The notes: a model not told the origin generated them from the sequence alone. Shown: positions 34,371 through 42,603, counted from the stretch's first letter. The stretch is DNA of 64,000 bases from JAVBMP01 sp031552315 (GCA_031552315.1 JAVBMP010000031.1:14952-78951), one strand, 5' to 3'. Numbers and translations are program-made.

Positions 34371-35314
34371 GCGCCGCAAAGCTTCCCGGCCCCGGCCCCG
34401 GCGGTCCCTGTTCCAGCGGCCCCAGCGGCCCCGGCGGTCCCTGTTCCAGCGGCCCCGGCCCCAGCGGCGCTGGCCCGGCTTCCGGCTGCGCGCCCGGTTG
34501 TGCTTCTGGTTGTGCGTCCGGTTCCGTGGCTGGCCTTGCGCCAATGGACGAGCAGGCGCTTTGTCAGCGTTTTGACAAGGTGCTGGCCCGCATTGCCCAG
34601 GCGGCGGAAAAGGCCGGGCGCAACCCGAAGGAAATAGGCCTGGTGGCGGTTTCCAAGTTCCACCCGGCCGCGGCCGTGGCAGCCCTTGCCCGGCACTGGC
34701 AAAACAGGGCGGCAAATGAAGGCCTGCCCCGCCCCTGTTTTGGGGAAAATTATTTGCAGGAAGCTGTGGAAAAACAGGCCGAAGTGGCCGCCCTGCTGGC
34801 GGCGCAAGGCTGCGCCCACCTGCCGGAATGGCATTTTACCGGGCATTTGCAGTCCAACAAGGCCAAAGCCCTTACCGGGCGCTTCAGCCTGCTGCACACG
34901 CTGGATTCTGAAAAACTGGCGCGTATCTTGCATAAAAATCAGGTGGAATGGTGCGTGGGGCAGCCCCTGCCAGTGCCATTTCCTGTGCTTATTCAGGTGA
35001 ATATAGGCGATGAAGGGCAAAAATCCGGGGTAAACCCCGCCGCGTTGCCGTCCTTGGCGCGCGCGGTAATGCAGCTGCCGGGGCTGGAATTGCGCGGCCT
35101 GATGTGCCTGCCCCCGGACGCCGGGGAAGCGGAGGCCGTACGCCCGTACTTCGCGGCCCTGCGCCGCTTGCGTGATGATTTGCAGCAGGCGCTTGGCCTT
35201 GCCCTGCCCTGCCTTTCCATGGGCATGTCCGGCGATTTGGAAACCGCCGTTCAGGAAGGTTCCACCCTTTTGCGGGTGGGCACGGATATTTTTGGGCCGC
35301 GCCCTGTCCTGTAA
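34367..35314 (+). CDS. yggS: YggS-family PLP homeostasis protein with Cys/Gly/Pro-rich N-terminal extension
   Basis: 315 residues. From about residue 60 it is a normal PLPBP/YggS: IGLVAVSKFHPAAAVAAL (Lys binds PLP), FGENYLQEAVEK, WHFTGHLQSNKAKAL, VLIQVNIGDEGQKSGV, LRGLMCLPP, LSMGMSGDLETAVQEGSTLLRVGTDIFG. These proteins bind pyridoxal phosphate without known catalysis and keep B6 and amino-acid pools balanced. The first 57 residues are an unusual repeat (GGPCSSGPSGPGGPCSSGP, then CAPGCASGCASG). The ATG overlaps the trmJ stop (ATGA). Confidence 0.9.
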   Translation: MSAAKLPGPGPGGPCSSGPSGPGGPCSSGPGPSGAGPASGCAPGCASGCASGSVAGLAPMDEQALCQRFDKVLARIAQAAEKAGRNPKEIGLVAVSKFHPAAAVAALARHWQNRAANEGLPRPCFGENYLQEAVEKQAEVAALLAAQGCAHLPEWHFTGHLQSNKAKALTGRFSLLHTLDSEKLARILHKNQVEWCVGQPLPVPFPVLIQVNIGDEGQKSGVNPAALPSLARAVMQLPGLELRGLMCLPPDAGEAEAVRPYFAALRRLRDDLQQALGLALPCLSMGMSGDLETAVQEGSTLLRVGTDIFGPRPVL

Positions 35315-35341
35315 GGCCGCCCGGTAAAGTGGCGCGGCAAG

Positions 35342-35470
35342 GAGCATTTTGTCATTGAAATTATCTATCCGGATAAAATGCTCTGGCGTTGTGAAGCGAA
35401 GCGCAACAACGCCCGCGAGATTGTCGTAGGCGGGCTTTGCCCGCCGTTAAGCGACAATCTCAAAGCGAGA
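35342..35470. repeat. Divergent family C-like palindromic repeat
   Basis: The right half (GTCGTAGGCG.GCTTTGC.CGCCGTTAAGCGAC) matches family C closely. The left half has its own stems (GAGCATTTTGTC..., GCGTTGT/ACAACGC). It lies between yggS and motA. Confidence 0.55.
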
Positions 35471-35524
35471 ATGTTAGTAGTGCCTTCTTGAAACCGAATT
35501 ATAAAAATGCTCCGCTTTTTGTAC

Positions 35525-35530
35525 TATAAT
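35525..35530 (+). promoter_or_regulatory. Candidate -10 box of the flagellar operon
   Basis: A perfect TATAAT, 26 bases before motA. No good -35 is seen 17 bases upstream (TAAAAA). TAAA at 35502 with ATAA at 35526-35529 also gives a weak match to a flagellar sigma-28 promoter. The call is uncertain. Confidence 0.35.
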
Positions 35531-35555
35531 GCCATGTTTTTGTTGAGGTGAGTTT

Positions 35556-36311
35556 ATGGATTTGGCAACAATTCTGGGTTTGCTGGTCTCCTTTGGCCTT
35601 GTGGGCGTGGCTTTGGGCAGCTCTGTGCTGGATTTTATAGACCCGCCTTCCATGCTCATTGTTTTCGGCGGCACGCTGGGGGCCACCCTTACCCATTACC
35701 CCATGGGCACAGTGCTGAAAACCGGCAAGTTCATAAGCAAGACCCTTACCGGCAAAAGCCCGGACAGCAACATAATAATCGACCAGTTTCTGGATTACGC
35801 CAACCGGGCGCGGCGCGAAGGCATACTGGCGCTGGAATCCGTGGTGAAGGGGCTGGACAACGCCTACCTGCGCAAAGGTTTGCAACTTACGGTGGACGGT
35901 ATGGAACCGGCTGTGGTGCAAAGCATTATGGAAGCGGAAATAGGCAGCATGGAAAGCCGCCATGAAACGGGCATAGACCTGGTTTCCGCCCTGGCGGCCT
36001 ACGCCCCGGCCCTGGGCATGATAGGCACGGTTATAGGCCTTGTGCAAATGCTCAAGACCATGGACGACCCTTCCAGCATTGGCCCGGCCATGGCCGTGGC
36101 CCTTATAACCACGTTTTACGGCGCGGTGCTGGCCAACCTTGTTTTTTTGCCCATGGTGGGCAAGCTCAAGGCCCGTTCCAAAGAAGAAATTTTGATTATG
36201 GAAATGCAAATGGAAGGGGTGCTGGGCATTGCCCGGGGTGAAAACCCCAGAATTATTCAAGAAAAGTTAAGCAGCTTTCAACCGCCGAAAATGCGCAAGG
36301 ATTCTGATTAG
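35556..36311 (+). CDS. motA: Flagellar motor stator protein MotA
   Basis: 251 residues with four membrane helices (LATILGLLVSFGLVGVALG, PSMLIVFGGTLGATL, LVSALAAYAPALGMIGTVIGLVQML, PAMAVALITTFYGAVLANLVFLPM). These surround a large cytoplasmic loop that contacts FliG. MotA and MotB form the ion channel that drives flagellar rotation. The length and the PALGMIGTVIGLVQML motif fit the PomA/MotA family. GAGGTGA precedes the ATG. It heads the run motA-motB-motB-fliL-fliN-fliO-fliP-fliQ. Confidence 0.95.
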   Translation: MDLATILGLLVSFGLVGVALGSSVLDFIDPPSMLIVFGGTLGATLTHYPMGTVLKTGKFISKTLTGKSPDSNIIIDQFLDYANRARREGILALESVVKGLDNAYLRKGLQLTVDGMEPAVVQSIMEAEIGSMESRHETGIDLVSALAAYAPALGMIGTVIGLVQMLKTMDDPSSIGPAMAVALITTFYGAVLANLVFLPMVGKLKARSKEEILIMEMQMEGVLGIARGENPRIIQEKLSSFQPPKMRKDSD

Positions 36312-36358
36312 CTTGTGGCGGTTTGAGTACCAAAATGTTCTTGCGGCAGGGGTAGCGA

Positions 36359-37198
36359 ATGGCGCGTAAAAAAAAAGAAGCAGTGGCAGAAGGGATGCCG
36401 GCCTGGCTGGTGACCTTTTCTGACCTTATGACCTTGCTGCTTACTTTTTTTGTGCTGTTGCTCAGCATGGCAACCATTGATGAAAGCCGCAAGCTGGTGG
36501 TGCTGGGTTCAGTCGCTTCCGCCTTTGAAAGTTCGCCCGGCAAGCTTTTTAACCCCAAAAGCACCCGCAATGCCCCCACAGGGTACGCGCCGGGGGCAAT
36601 GTCGCCCGGCGATGCCAGCATGGAATCTTTGCGCGATGTTGTGTTTGATCTTAAAGACCAGGATGTGGATTTTCGCAGCAACAAGGTGGTAAGCATAATT
36701 TCCATAGGCAGCGAGGTGCTTTTTCAGCCCGGCAGCGCGGTGCTTAGCAACAAGGGCAAATCTATCTTGAACCGCATTTACCCCTATGTTGAAAATTTGC
36801 AATTCCCCATGCTGGTTGCCGGGCACAGCAGCGCGGCCAGAGAGGAAGAAGGCGGCAACTACCGCGTAACGCTTGGGGCCGCCACGGCGGATAGCACCTG
36901 GATGGTGTCTTACGCGCGCAGCCTGGCCGTTTACCGGCATTACAAGGAACTTGGCCTTGATACTTCGCGCCTTTCCATGGAGGCCTTCGGGCAATACAAG
37001 CCGGTTGCCGGCAACAACAGCGCGGAAGGGCGCAATAAAAACCGCCGGGTGGATCTGGTAATAGATACCCGCGACGCCGTGGCCGCCAAGCGCATTCAGC
37101 GGGAACGCGAGCCGGAACGCCTGCCCGGCAGCTACTACTTCAAGGAATTTCACTTTGACCTTGGCCTGCCGAAGCAAAGCGGCCAAAGGCAGCCCTGA
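36359..37198 (+). CDS. motB: Flagellar motor protein MotB (first copy)
   Basis: 279 residues. One membrane helix near the N-terminus, WLVTFSDLMTLLLTFFVLLLSMATI, holds the ion-carrying Asp (FSD). The periplasmic OmpA-like peptidoglycan-binding domain covers about 120-240 (VLFQPGSAVLSNKGKSILNRIYPYV, GFGQYKPVAGN, RNKNRRVDLVI). It follows motA by 47 bases. A second motB-like gene follows directly, so the stator may be heteromeric as in PomAB/MotXY or LafTU-type pairs. Confidence 0.93.
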   Translation: MARKKKEAVAEGMPAWLVTFSDLMTLLLTFFVLLLSMATIDESRKLVVLGSVASAFESSPGKLFNPKSTRNAPTGYAPGAMSPGDASMESLRDVVFDLKDQDVDFRSNKVVSIISIGSEVLFQPGSAVLSNKGKSILNRIYPYVENLQFPMLVAGHSSAAREEEGGNYRVTLGAATADSTWMVSYARSLAVYRHYKELGLDTSRLSMEAFGQYKPVAGNNSAEGRNKNRRVDLVIDTRDAVAAKRIQREREPERLPGSYYFKEFHFDLGLPKQSGQRQP

Positions 37199-37200
37199 AC

Positions 37201-37938
37201 ATGGCAAGGCGCAAGAAAAAAAGCTCCGGCGGCGGGGGCGGGGACGGCTGGCTGGTTACATTTTCAGACCTTATGACCCTGCTGCTGACCTTTTTTGTGC
37301 TTCTTTTAAGCATGGCGTCCATGGATCAGGTCAAAATTACCCGCATGCGCGTGTTCAGCGGCGATACCGCTTCCATAGAAGCCAGTGGCCTTACCAAGGC
37401 CAGCGCCCGCATAGAACTGCTGGTAAAAGTAATAAACGACCCGGAATTGCTTAAGGAAAAACAAGACCTTATCAAAGACCTGCTTTTCCCGGATGAAGTG
37501 CTGCCCAAAGATGTTGAACGCAACCTGCTGGAAGAAAACCTGAAGGTGCTGGTCACAGAAGAAGGCGTAGCCATAATGCTTACGGAAAAACTGCTTTTTG
37601 AGCCAGGTTCCGCCATGCTCAGCCAAACGGCGCAAACCTTGCTGGAACAGGTGCTTGTCCTGCTGCTTTCCTGCAACACGGACGTCAATGTGTCTGGCTT
37701 CAGCGATGCGGAACATGATGTGCTGGAACAGGGCATGGACTATTATTCCCTTTCCGTTTTGCGCGGCAGAAGCGTGCTGGACTATTTTTTGGCCGGCCAA
37801 GTGCACCCGGACCGTTTTTCACTTGGCGGCTACGGCACGGACAGGCCCCTGAACACAGGCCCCAGCCCGGCGGATCACGCCCAAAACAGCCGGGTGGAGA
37901 TTTTGCTGAAGACCACGCGCTGGGTGGGACAATATTAG
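37201..37938 (+). CDS. Second MotB-like stator protein with OmpA domain
   Basis: 245 residues, paralogous to the gene just upstream. The membrane helix is almost identical (WLVTFSDLMTLLLTFFVLLLSMASM, with the channel Asp), followed by an OmpA-like domain (LLFEPGSAMLSQTAQTLLEQVL, GYGTDRPLNTG, NSRVEILLKT). The periplasmic linker differs. It starts two bases after the first motB stop. Only one motA is in the window, so the two MotB types may share MotA or form mixed stators. Confidence 0.92.
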   Translation: MARRKKKSSGGGGGDGWLVTFSDLMTLLLTFFVLLLSMASMDQVKITRMRVFSGDTASIEASGLTKASARIELLVKVINDPELLKEKQDLIKDLLFPDEVLPKDVERNLLEENLKVLVTEEGVAIMLTEKLLFEPGSAMLSQTAQTLLEQVLVLLLSCNTDVNVSGFSDAEHDVLEQGMDYYSLSVLRGRSVLDYFLAGQVHPDRFSLGGYGTDRPLNTGPSPADHAQNSRVEILLKTTRWVGQY

Positions 37939-38091
37939 GACTGCTTTTGCAGGTGCTGTCCAGCCGGCGCCCATTCGTTATAATTGTTGTGCGCGCCGGG
38001 TAATAATGCTAAAATTATCCGGCAAGATAAGGATGAACTGAAAATACGCCGCGCGGGCCTTGCCCCGGCATCTGGATAAAAGGAGCGGAAC

Positions 38092-38589
38092 ATGGCGGAT
38101 GATGTTATAGATGTGCCGAAAAAAAAGAGCAAACTGCCCCTGATTATTGCGATCATACTGATCTTGCTTCTGCTTGGGGCAGGCGGCGGGGCGGTGTGGT
38201 ACTTTTTTCTGGCCCCCAAGGCTGACGCGCCGGAAGGGCAAAAAGCGGTCAAAGTGGAACAAAAGCAAGGCGGCGAAGATGCCCCCACAGGCTTTGTGGT
38301 TGACCTGCCAACCTTTTTGGTAAACCTTTCAGACCCGTTGGGAAAACGCTTCATCAAGGTAAGCATGACGCTTGAAATGAGTTCGGAATCCGCCATACAT
38401 GAAGTAAACTCCAGTATGCCCCGTATCCGTGACGCCATGATAATGCTGCTAAGCAGTAAAACCTATGCGGAATTAAGCCCGGTTGAAGGTAAAATTGTCC
38501 TGAAAAATGAAATTCTTGCGCGGCTTAACCAAATTTTGGGCGGGCCAAAGGTAAAGCGCATTTCTTTTACAGATTTTATAATTCAATAA
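38092..38589 (+). CDS. fliL: Flagellar basal body-associated protein FliL
   Basis: 165 residues. A short basic N-terminus precedes one membrane helix (LPLIIAIILILLLLGAGGGAVWYFF) and a periplasmic FliL domain (FVVDLPTFLVNLSDPLGKRFIKVSMTLEM ... VKRISFTDFIIQ). FliL rings surround the stator and promote torque. AAGGAG precedes the ATG. It sits 150 bases after the second motB in the same operon. Confidence 0.93.
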   Translation: MADDVIDVPKKKSKLPLIIAIILILLLLGAGGGAVWYFFLAPKADAPEGQKAVKVEQKQGGEDAPTGFVVDLPTFLVNLSDPLGKRFIKVSMTLEMSSESAIHEVNSSMPRIRDAMIMLLSSKTYAELSPVEGKIVLKNEILARLNQILGGPKVKRISFTDFIIQ

Positions 38590-38623
38590 GGCCGCCTCTA
38601 TCTGATGCCTTAAGGAGTTTTGT

Positions 38624-39133
38624 ATGACGGAACTGGATCAAGACGAACTTGCCGCCCAATGGGCCGCCACCCTGGAAGCGGAAGAAGGACAAAAGGCCGC
38701 GCCGAAAAAAAGCAAGGAAGAAGAATTGGCCGAAGAATGGGCCAAAGCCCTTGCGGCGGACGAGCAGGCCGACATAAAAAAGGAAAAAAGCCGTAACGCC
38801 CTGGCCGCTCAGGCCCGGGAAGCCAACTTCAAGGACCTTACGGATGAAGCCAAGGCCCCGCGGGATTCCGTGCGGCGTGAACTTGACTTCATTTTGGACA
38901 TTCCGCTGGATGTTTCGGCGGAACTTGGCCGGGCCCGCCTTTTGATAAATGAACTGTTGCAGCTGGGCCAAGGATCCGTGGTGGAACTGAACAAGCTGGC
39001 GGGTGAACCGCTGGAAGTTTTTGTGAACGGCAAATTGATAGCGCGTGGCGAAGCCGTGGTAATTAACGAAAAATTCGGGGTGCGCCTTACAGATATCATA
39101 AGCCCCATTGAAAGGGTGAAGCAGCTTGGCTAG
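38624..39133 (+). CDS. fliN: Flagellar motor switch protein FliN
   Basis: 169 residues. A charged, Ala/Glu/Lys-rich N-terminal region (about 1-85) precedes the SpoA domain (LDFILDIPLDVSAELGRARLLINELLQLGQGSVVELNKLAGEPLEVFVNGKLIARGEAVVINEKFGVRLTDI), the C-ring part that sets rotation direction and docks export cargo. AAGGAG lies upstream. The fliO reading frame overlaps its end by 8 bases. Confidence 0.95.
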   Translation: MTELDQDELAAQWAATLEAEEGQKAAPKKSKEEELAEEWAKALAADEQADIKKEKSRNALAAQAREANFKDLTDEAKAPRDSVRRELDFILDIPLDVSAELGRARLLINELLQLGQGSVVELNKLAGEPLEVFVNGKLIARGEAVVINEKFGVRLTDIISPIERVKQLG

Positions 39134-39905
39134 GCAACTTCACACCGGGCCAGTCCGGTCATTACCGGCGGCAGGCGCGGCCCTGCCCGCGCCTTGCCCA
39201 CTGCCCGCGTCTTGCCCACTGCCGGCGGCGCACGGCCCGCGCAGGACATTTTTGCGCTTTGGCCCCGCCCGCCGTTGCGCGGCCCTGGCCTTGTGGCTTG
39301 GGCTTGCAACCTTTATGCCCGCTTACGGCATGCCCGGCATGGCTCGGGCGGCGGAAGGCCCGGCCTATTCCGGCGCTGCCGCGCCGTTGCCCGTGCCGCC
39401 CCGCGCCGTTCCGGCCCCCGGCATACCGCCCCAGATAGGGGCGCAAGCGCAGCAACCGGCAGGGACGTTCATGGCCCCGGCCGCCAGTCAGGGCGTGGCC
39501 CAAAATTCTGGTCAGGATATTTCTTCGGCGAATTACAGCCAAAACGCTTCAGACCTTGCCCCCGGCCGGGTGGATACCCCAACGGTGGAAAAGGCCCCCG
39601 CTTCCAGCCGCGCCAGTTCTTCCGCATATTCATGGGGCACCTATTTTTGGGGCGTGGGTCTGGTGTGTTTTTTGCTGGCCCTGCTTTGGCTGTTGCTGCA
39701 TTTTTTGCGGCGGCGCGGCCTTGGCGGCATGGGGCGGCAAAACCTGCTTAACCTTGAAGCCCGCCTTAGCATGGGCAAAAACCAGCACCTTGTTGTGGTG
39801 AATTTTGCTGGTAAACGCCTGTTGCTTGGGGTGACGGAACATAATATCAGCGCGCTGGGCGAAGCCCCGGCGGAAAATTTTAGTGCGGGAACAAACCATG
39901 CCTGA
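39126..39905 (+). CDS. fliO: Flagellar biosynthesis protein FliO
   Basis: 259 residues if translation starts at TTG 39126. The C-terminal part is FliO-like: one membrane helix (TYFWGVGLVCFLLALLWLLLHFL, about 173-195) and a cytoplasmic domain (LNLEARLSMGKNQHLVVVNFAGKRLLLGVTEHNISAL). The first 160 residues are Pro/Ala/Gln-rich and include a hydrophobic stretch near 50-65, perhaps a signal sequence. The start is uncertain; a downstream ATG is possible. FliO stabilises FliP assembly. Gene order fliN-fliO-fliP supports the call. Confidence 0.82.
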   Translation: MARQLHTGPVRSLPAAGAALPAPCPLPASCPLPAAHGPRRTFLRFGPARRCAALALWLGLATFMPAYGMPGMARAAEGPAYSGAAAPLPVPPRAVPAPGIPPQIGAQAQQPAGTFMAPAASQGVAQNSGQDISSANYSQNASDLAPGRVDTPTVEKAPASSRASSSAYSWGTYFWGVGLVCFLLALLWLLLHFLRRRGLGGMGRQNLLNLEARLSMGKNQHLVVVNFAGKRLLLGVTEHNISALGEAPAENFSAGTNHA

Positions 39906-40845
39906 CCAGCCTGCTTCCGTATTTTCCCGGCTTGCCGCCGCTTTTGGGGGCGGCATTTCCGCGCCCCGCAAGCGCGGCTTGCCCCTGCGCGTTTTGCCCG
40001 CGGACAACAGACCTGTGAACAACAGACCTGTGAACAACCGGCCAGCGCGCGATTGGCTTGCCAGCGTTTTGCCTGTGCGCGGCTTGCCCCTGCTTTGCCT
40101 GTTCGGCCTTGCCTTTTGCGGCCTGGCCTTTTTAGGGATGCCGGATCTGGCCCGGGCGGCGCAAGATGTCAGCATGCCCTCGCTGCAACTTTCCATGGGG
40201 GATGGCACGGAACCGGAAAAGGTTTCCCTGTTGCTGGAAATTCTTTTTCTGCTTACCGTGCTTTCCTTGGCCCCGGCCATTATTTTGATGTCCACCAGCT
40301 TTACGCGCATTATCATTGTGTTCCACTTTGTGCGCCAGGCCCTTGGGGTGCAGCAGGTGCCGCCCAACCAGGTGCTGGCCGCGTTGGCCATTTTTATGAC
40401 CGTGGCCATTATGATGCCCGTGGGGCTGCGCGTGAATGAACAGGCCCTGCAACCTTATCTTGATGAAAAAATAACCCTTACAGAGGCCATAAAGCAGGCG
40501 GAAAGCCCCATACGGGAATTTCTTTTCAAACACACGCGGGAAAAGGATCTTTCCATCTTTTATTCCATAACCAAGATGGAACGCCCCAAAACCCGCGATG
40601 AAGTGCCCACCAGCATGCTGGTTTGCGGCTTCATGATAAGCGAGCTTAAAACGGCTTTTACCATAGGCTTTTTGATTTACATACCATTTTTGGTGCTGGA
40701 CATGGTTATTTCCAGCATACTGCTGGCAATGGGCATGATGATGCTGCCGCCCATGATGGTTTCCATGCCGTTCAAATTATTGCTTTTTGTAATGGTGGAT
40801 GGGTGGAACTTGTTGGTAGGGACATTGGTGAACAGCTTTGCCTGA
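39898..40845 (+). CDS. fliP: Flagellar export gate protein FliP
   Basis: 315 residues, longer than usual at the N-terminus (about 70 extra, including NNRPVNNRPA from a 15-base tandem repeat). A signal-like helix (LPLLCLFGLAFCGLAFLGMPDLARA) leads into the conserved core: LLTVLSLAPAIILMSTSFTRIIIVFHFVRQALGVQQVPPNQVL, then GFMISELKTAFTIGFLIYIPFLVLDMVISSILLAMGMMMLPPMM. FliP with FliQ and FliR forms the export gate. It overlaps the end of fliO. A family C repeat separates it from fliQ. Confidence 0.95.
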   Translation: MPDQPASVFSRLAAAFGGGISAPRKRGLPLRVLPADNRPVNNRPVNNRPARDWLASVLPVRGLPLLCLFGLAFCGLAFLGMPDLARAAQDVSMPSLQLSMGDGTEPEKVSLLLEILFLLTVLSLAPAIILMSTSFTRIIIVFHFVRQALGVQQVPPNQVLAALAIFMTVAIMMPVGLRVNEQALQPYLDEKITLTEAIKQAESPIREFLFKHTREKDLSIFYSITKMERPKTRDEVPTSMLVCGFMISELKTAFTIGFLIYIPFLVLDMVISSILLAMGMMMLPPMMVSMPFKLLLFVMVDGWNLLVGTLVNSFA

Positions 40846-40850
40846 CGACA

Positions 40851-40978
40851 CTAGAGTGGTTTACGCTTGAAATAGTCGCTTAACGGCGAGCAAAGCTCGC
40901 CTACGACTATTCCGCAGCAAGGATTTGAAGACAAATCCTTGCTGAGCAATTCACTCATTTCAATCGTAAATTGCTCTA
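40851..40978 (+). repeat. Family C palindromic repeat, copy 1, inside the flagellar operon
   Basis: 128 bases. Outer arms are TAGAGTGGTTTACGCTTGAAAT and ATTTCAATCGTAAATTGCTCTA. Inner stems are GGCGAGC-AAA-GCTCGCC and AAGGATTTG-AAGA-CAAATCCTT, plus ATAGTCG/CGACTAT. It is inserted between fliP and fliQ, which must therefore be transcribed through it or from separate promoters. Confidence 0.85.
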
Positions 40979-41004
40979 TCTAGAACTTGCGACAGGGTGG
41001 GCAC

Positions 41005-41274
41005 ATGACGCCGGATGATGTAATAGGTTTTGCGCGCCAGGCCATAGAACTGGCCCTTTCAGTCTCTTTGCCCATGCTTGGCGTGGGGCTGGTGGTTGGC
41101 CTTGCGGTAAGCATAATTCAGGCTGCCACGCAAATTCAGGAAACAACGCTTTCTTTTATTCCCAAAATTGTTTCCATGTTTTTGGCCCTGCTTTTTGCCT
41201 TCCCATGGATAATGGACAAGGTTATTACCTTCACGCGCAATGTATTTTTGGATATTCCAAAATATTTGAATTAA
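41005..41274 (+). CDS. fliQ: Flagellar export gate protein FliQ
   Basis: 89 residues with two membrane helices (ALSVSLPMLGVGLVVGLAVSIIQAATQIQE and FIPKIVSMFLALLFAFPWIMDKVITF), the standard FliQ form, including QIQETTLSFIPKI. It starts at 41005 with GGGTGGG upstream. It is the last gene of the cluster and faces the convergent PHP gene; fliR is not in the window. Confidence 0.95.
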   Translation: MTPDDVIGFARQAIELALSVSLPMLGVGLVVGLAVSIIQAATQIQETTLSFIPKIVSMFLALLFAFPWIMDKVITFTRNVFLDIPKYLN

Positions 41275-41284
41275 ATAAAAGCGA

Positions 41285-42139
41285 TTACACAGTCGCGCAG
41301 TTGTCTTGAAACTCCAGCCGGATGGGCTGGCGGTTCACAAAAACCAGGCTGGACGTGTAGCCGAAGGATCTGGCGTAGGCTTCCAGCTGGTCAAAGGCAA
41401 AGGCCACGTCTTCGGTGTTGTGGGCGTCGGATGAAAGGACAACGGGCAGGCCCAAGGCGGCGGCGGCGCGCATTATTTCCGGGCCGGGGTAAATTTCCCG
41501 GCAGGGCTTGCGCAGCCCGGCGGAAGATATTTCCAGGGCGGTGTTGCTGGCCTTCATGGCTTCAAGCGCGGCCCGCACCCGGTTTTGCGCGGCGCTTTGC
41601 CCCAGCCAGCGGGTAAAAACTTCCCGGCTGAAAATTTTGATCAGGTCAGGGTGGGCCGCTATGTTAAAAAGCCCGGTGGCGCACATGGTGGCCATGTCCT
41701 GATAATATTTGTCATAAATGGCGAAGCATTCGCTTTCACTACGGCCCTGCCAGTCTTCCGGCGCAAAATCAAACCCCCATACCTGCTGAAAGTGCAGCCC
41801 GCCTATAACGTAGTCAAAAGGGTAGGCGTTGCAAAGTTCACGCGCGAATGCCAGCTCCGCCGGGAAAAAGTCCAGTTCCATGCCCAGCAGGGGGGTGGGC
41901 GCTTCCGCCTTTTGGGGCCGGGCGGCCTTCAGGGCCAGCACTTCACGCACATAGGCCGCAAAACCGGGGGCCAGCTTTTCCTGATAATCTTCCGGGTAGC
42001 TGTAGCCGGCCGGGCGGGGGGAATGTTCAGAAAAACCAAAAAATTTCAGGCCTTTTTTTTGGGCGGCCGCAAACATTTCCGCCACGCTGTTTTTGGCGTG
42101 CGAATGGCTGGTGTGGGTGTGTAAATCTGCTTGCAGCAT
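41285..42139 (-). CDS. hisK: PHP-family phosphatase, probable histidinol-phosphatase
   Basis: 284 residues. The PHP metal motifs are visible: DLHTHTSHSH (N-terminus), GFSEHSP, GMELDFFP, VIGGLHFQQ, NIAAHPDLIKIF, EISSAG and VLSSDAHNTEDVAF. This matches the HisK branch that removes phosphate from histidinol phosphate in histidine synthesis, though other PHP phosphatases look alike. It is convergent with fliQ, only 10 bases apart. No other his genes are in the window. Confidence 0.8.
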   Translation of the reverse strand: MLQADLHTHTSHSHAKNSVAEMFAAAQKKGLKFFGFSEHSPRPAGYSYPEDYQEKLAPGFAAYVREVLALKAARPQKAEAPTPLLGMELDFFPAELAFARELCNAYPFDYVIGGLHFQQVWGFDFAPEDWQGRSESECFAIYDKYYQDMATMCATGLFNIAAHPDLIKIFSREVFTRWLGQSAAQNRVRAALEAMKASNTALEISSAGLRKPCREIYPGPEIMRAAAALGLPVVLSSDAHNTEDVAFAFDQLEAYARSFGYTSSLVFVNRQPIRLEFQDNCATV

Positions 42140-42158
42140 GGTACTTCAGCTTTTTATT

Positions 42159-42315
42159 TGAGACTATTGCACAATGAGAATTTTTGTTCTTTTACAAGGA
42201 GTGCCCCTTATCGCATAGGGCGTGCGGAGGGAGTATATTCAAACAGATATGACCTTCGCGCGGGACGAAGCACGACGCAGTAAAAGGGCAAAAAGGCCAT
42301 TGTGCAATAGTCTCA
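42159..42315. repeat. Family D palindromic repeat, full copy of 157 bases
   Basis: Perfect 18-base terminal inverted repeats TGAGACTATTGCACAATG / CATTGTGCAATAGTCTCA. The interior holds TTACAAGGAGTGCCCC on the left and GGGCAAAAAGGCC on the right, both found in other copies. No open frame of note. Its right end supplies the TGA stop codon of the minus-strand ComFB-like gene (42313-42315). Confidence 0.85.
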
Positions 42316-42603
42316 TTTGGGGTTGCTTCTTATAACCTTGAAAGCCTCTTCAACAACTGCGCGTATCATTTCTTTTTTTACCGGGTCGCGCAAAACTATG
42401 GTGCCAAGCTGGGCGTAGCGGGCGGGCAGGCGGTTCAGCGCGTAGGCGTAAATATCGTAAAGTTCTTCCTCGCTATAGGCAACTTCGCCGTTTTCTTGAG
42501 AAATGATGCTGTTCATCTCTTCAATTACGCGCACCTCGTTACGGTTTCTTACGCTGTAAAGGTTTACGCCCTGAAGCTGGTAATTTTGCCATTCCGGTTT
42601 CAT
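42313..42603 (-). CDS. ComFB-like late competence family protein
   Basis: 96 residues. Resembles the ComFB family: LYSVRNRNEVRVIEEMNSII, then YSEEELYDIYAYALNRLPARYAQLGTIVLRDPVKKEMIRAVVEEAFKVI. Some ComFB-domain proteins bind cyclic di-nucleotides; whether this one does is not readable. AGGAG precedes the ATG by five bases. It is divergent from the sensor kinase at 42.8 kb. Its stop codon comes from a family D repeat terminus. Confidence 0.72.
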   Translation of the reverse strand: MKPEWQNYQLQGVNLYSVRNRNEVRVIEEMNSIISQENGEVAYSEEELYDIYAYALNRLPARYAQLGTIVLRDPVKKEMIRAVVEEAFKVIRSNPK

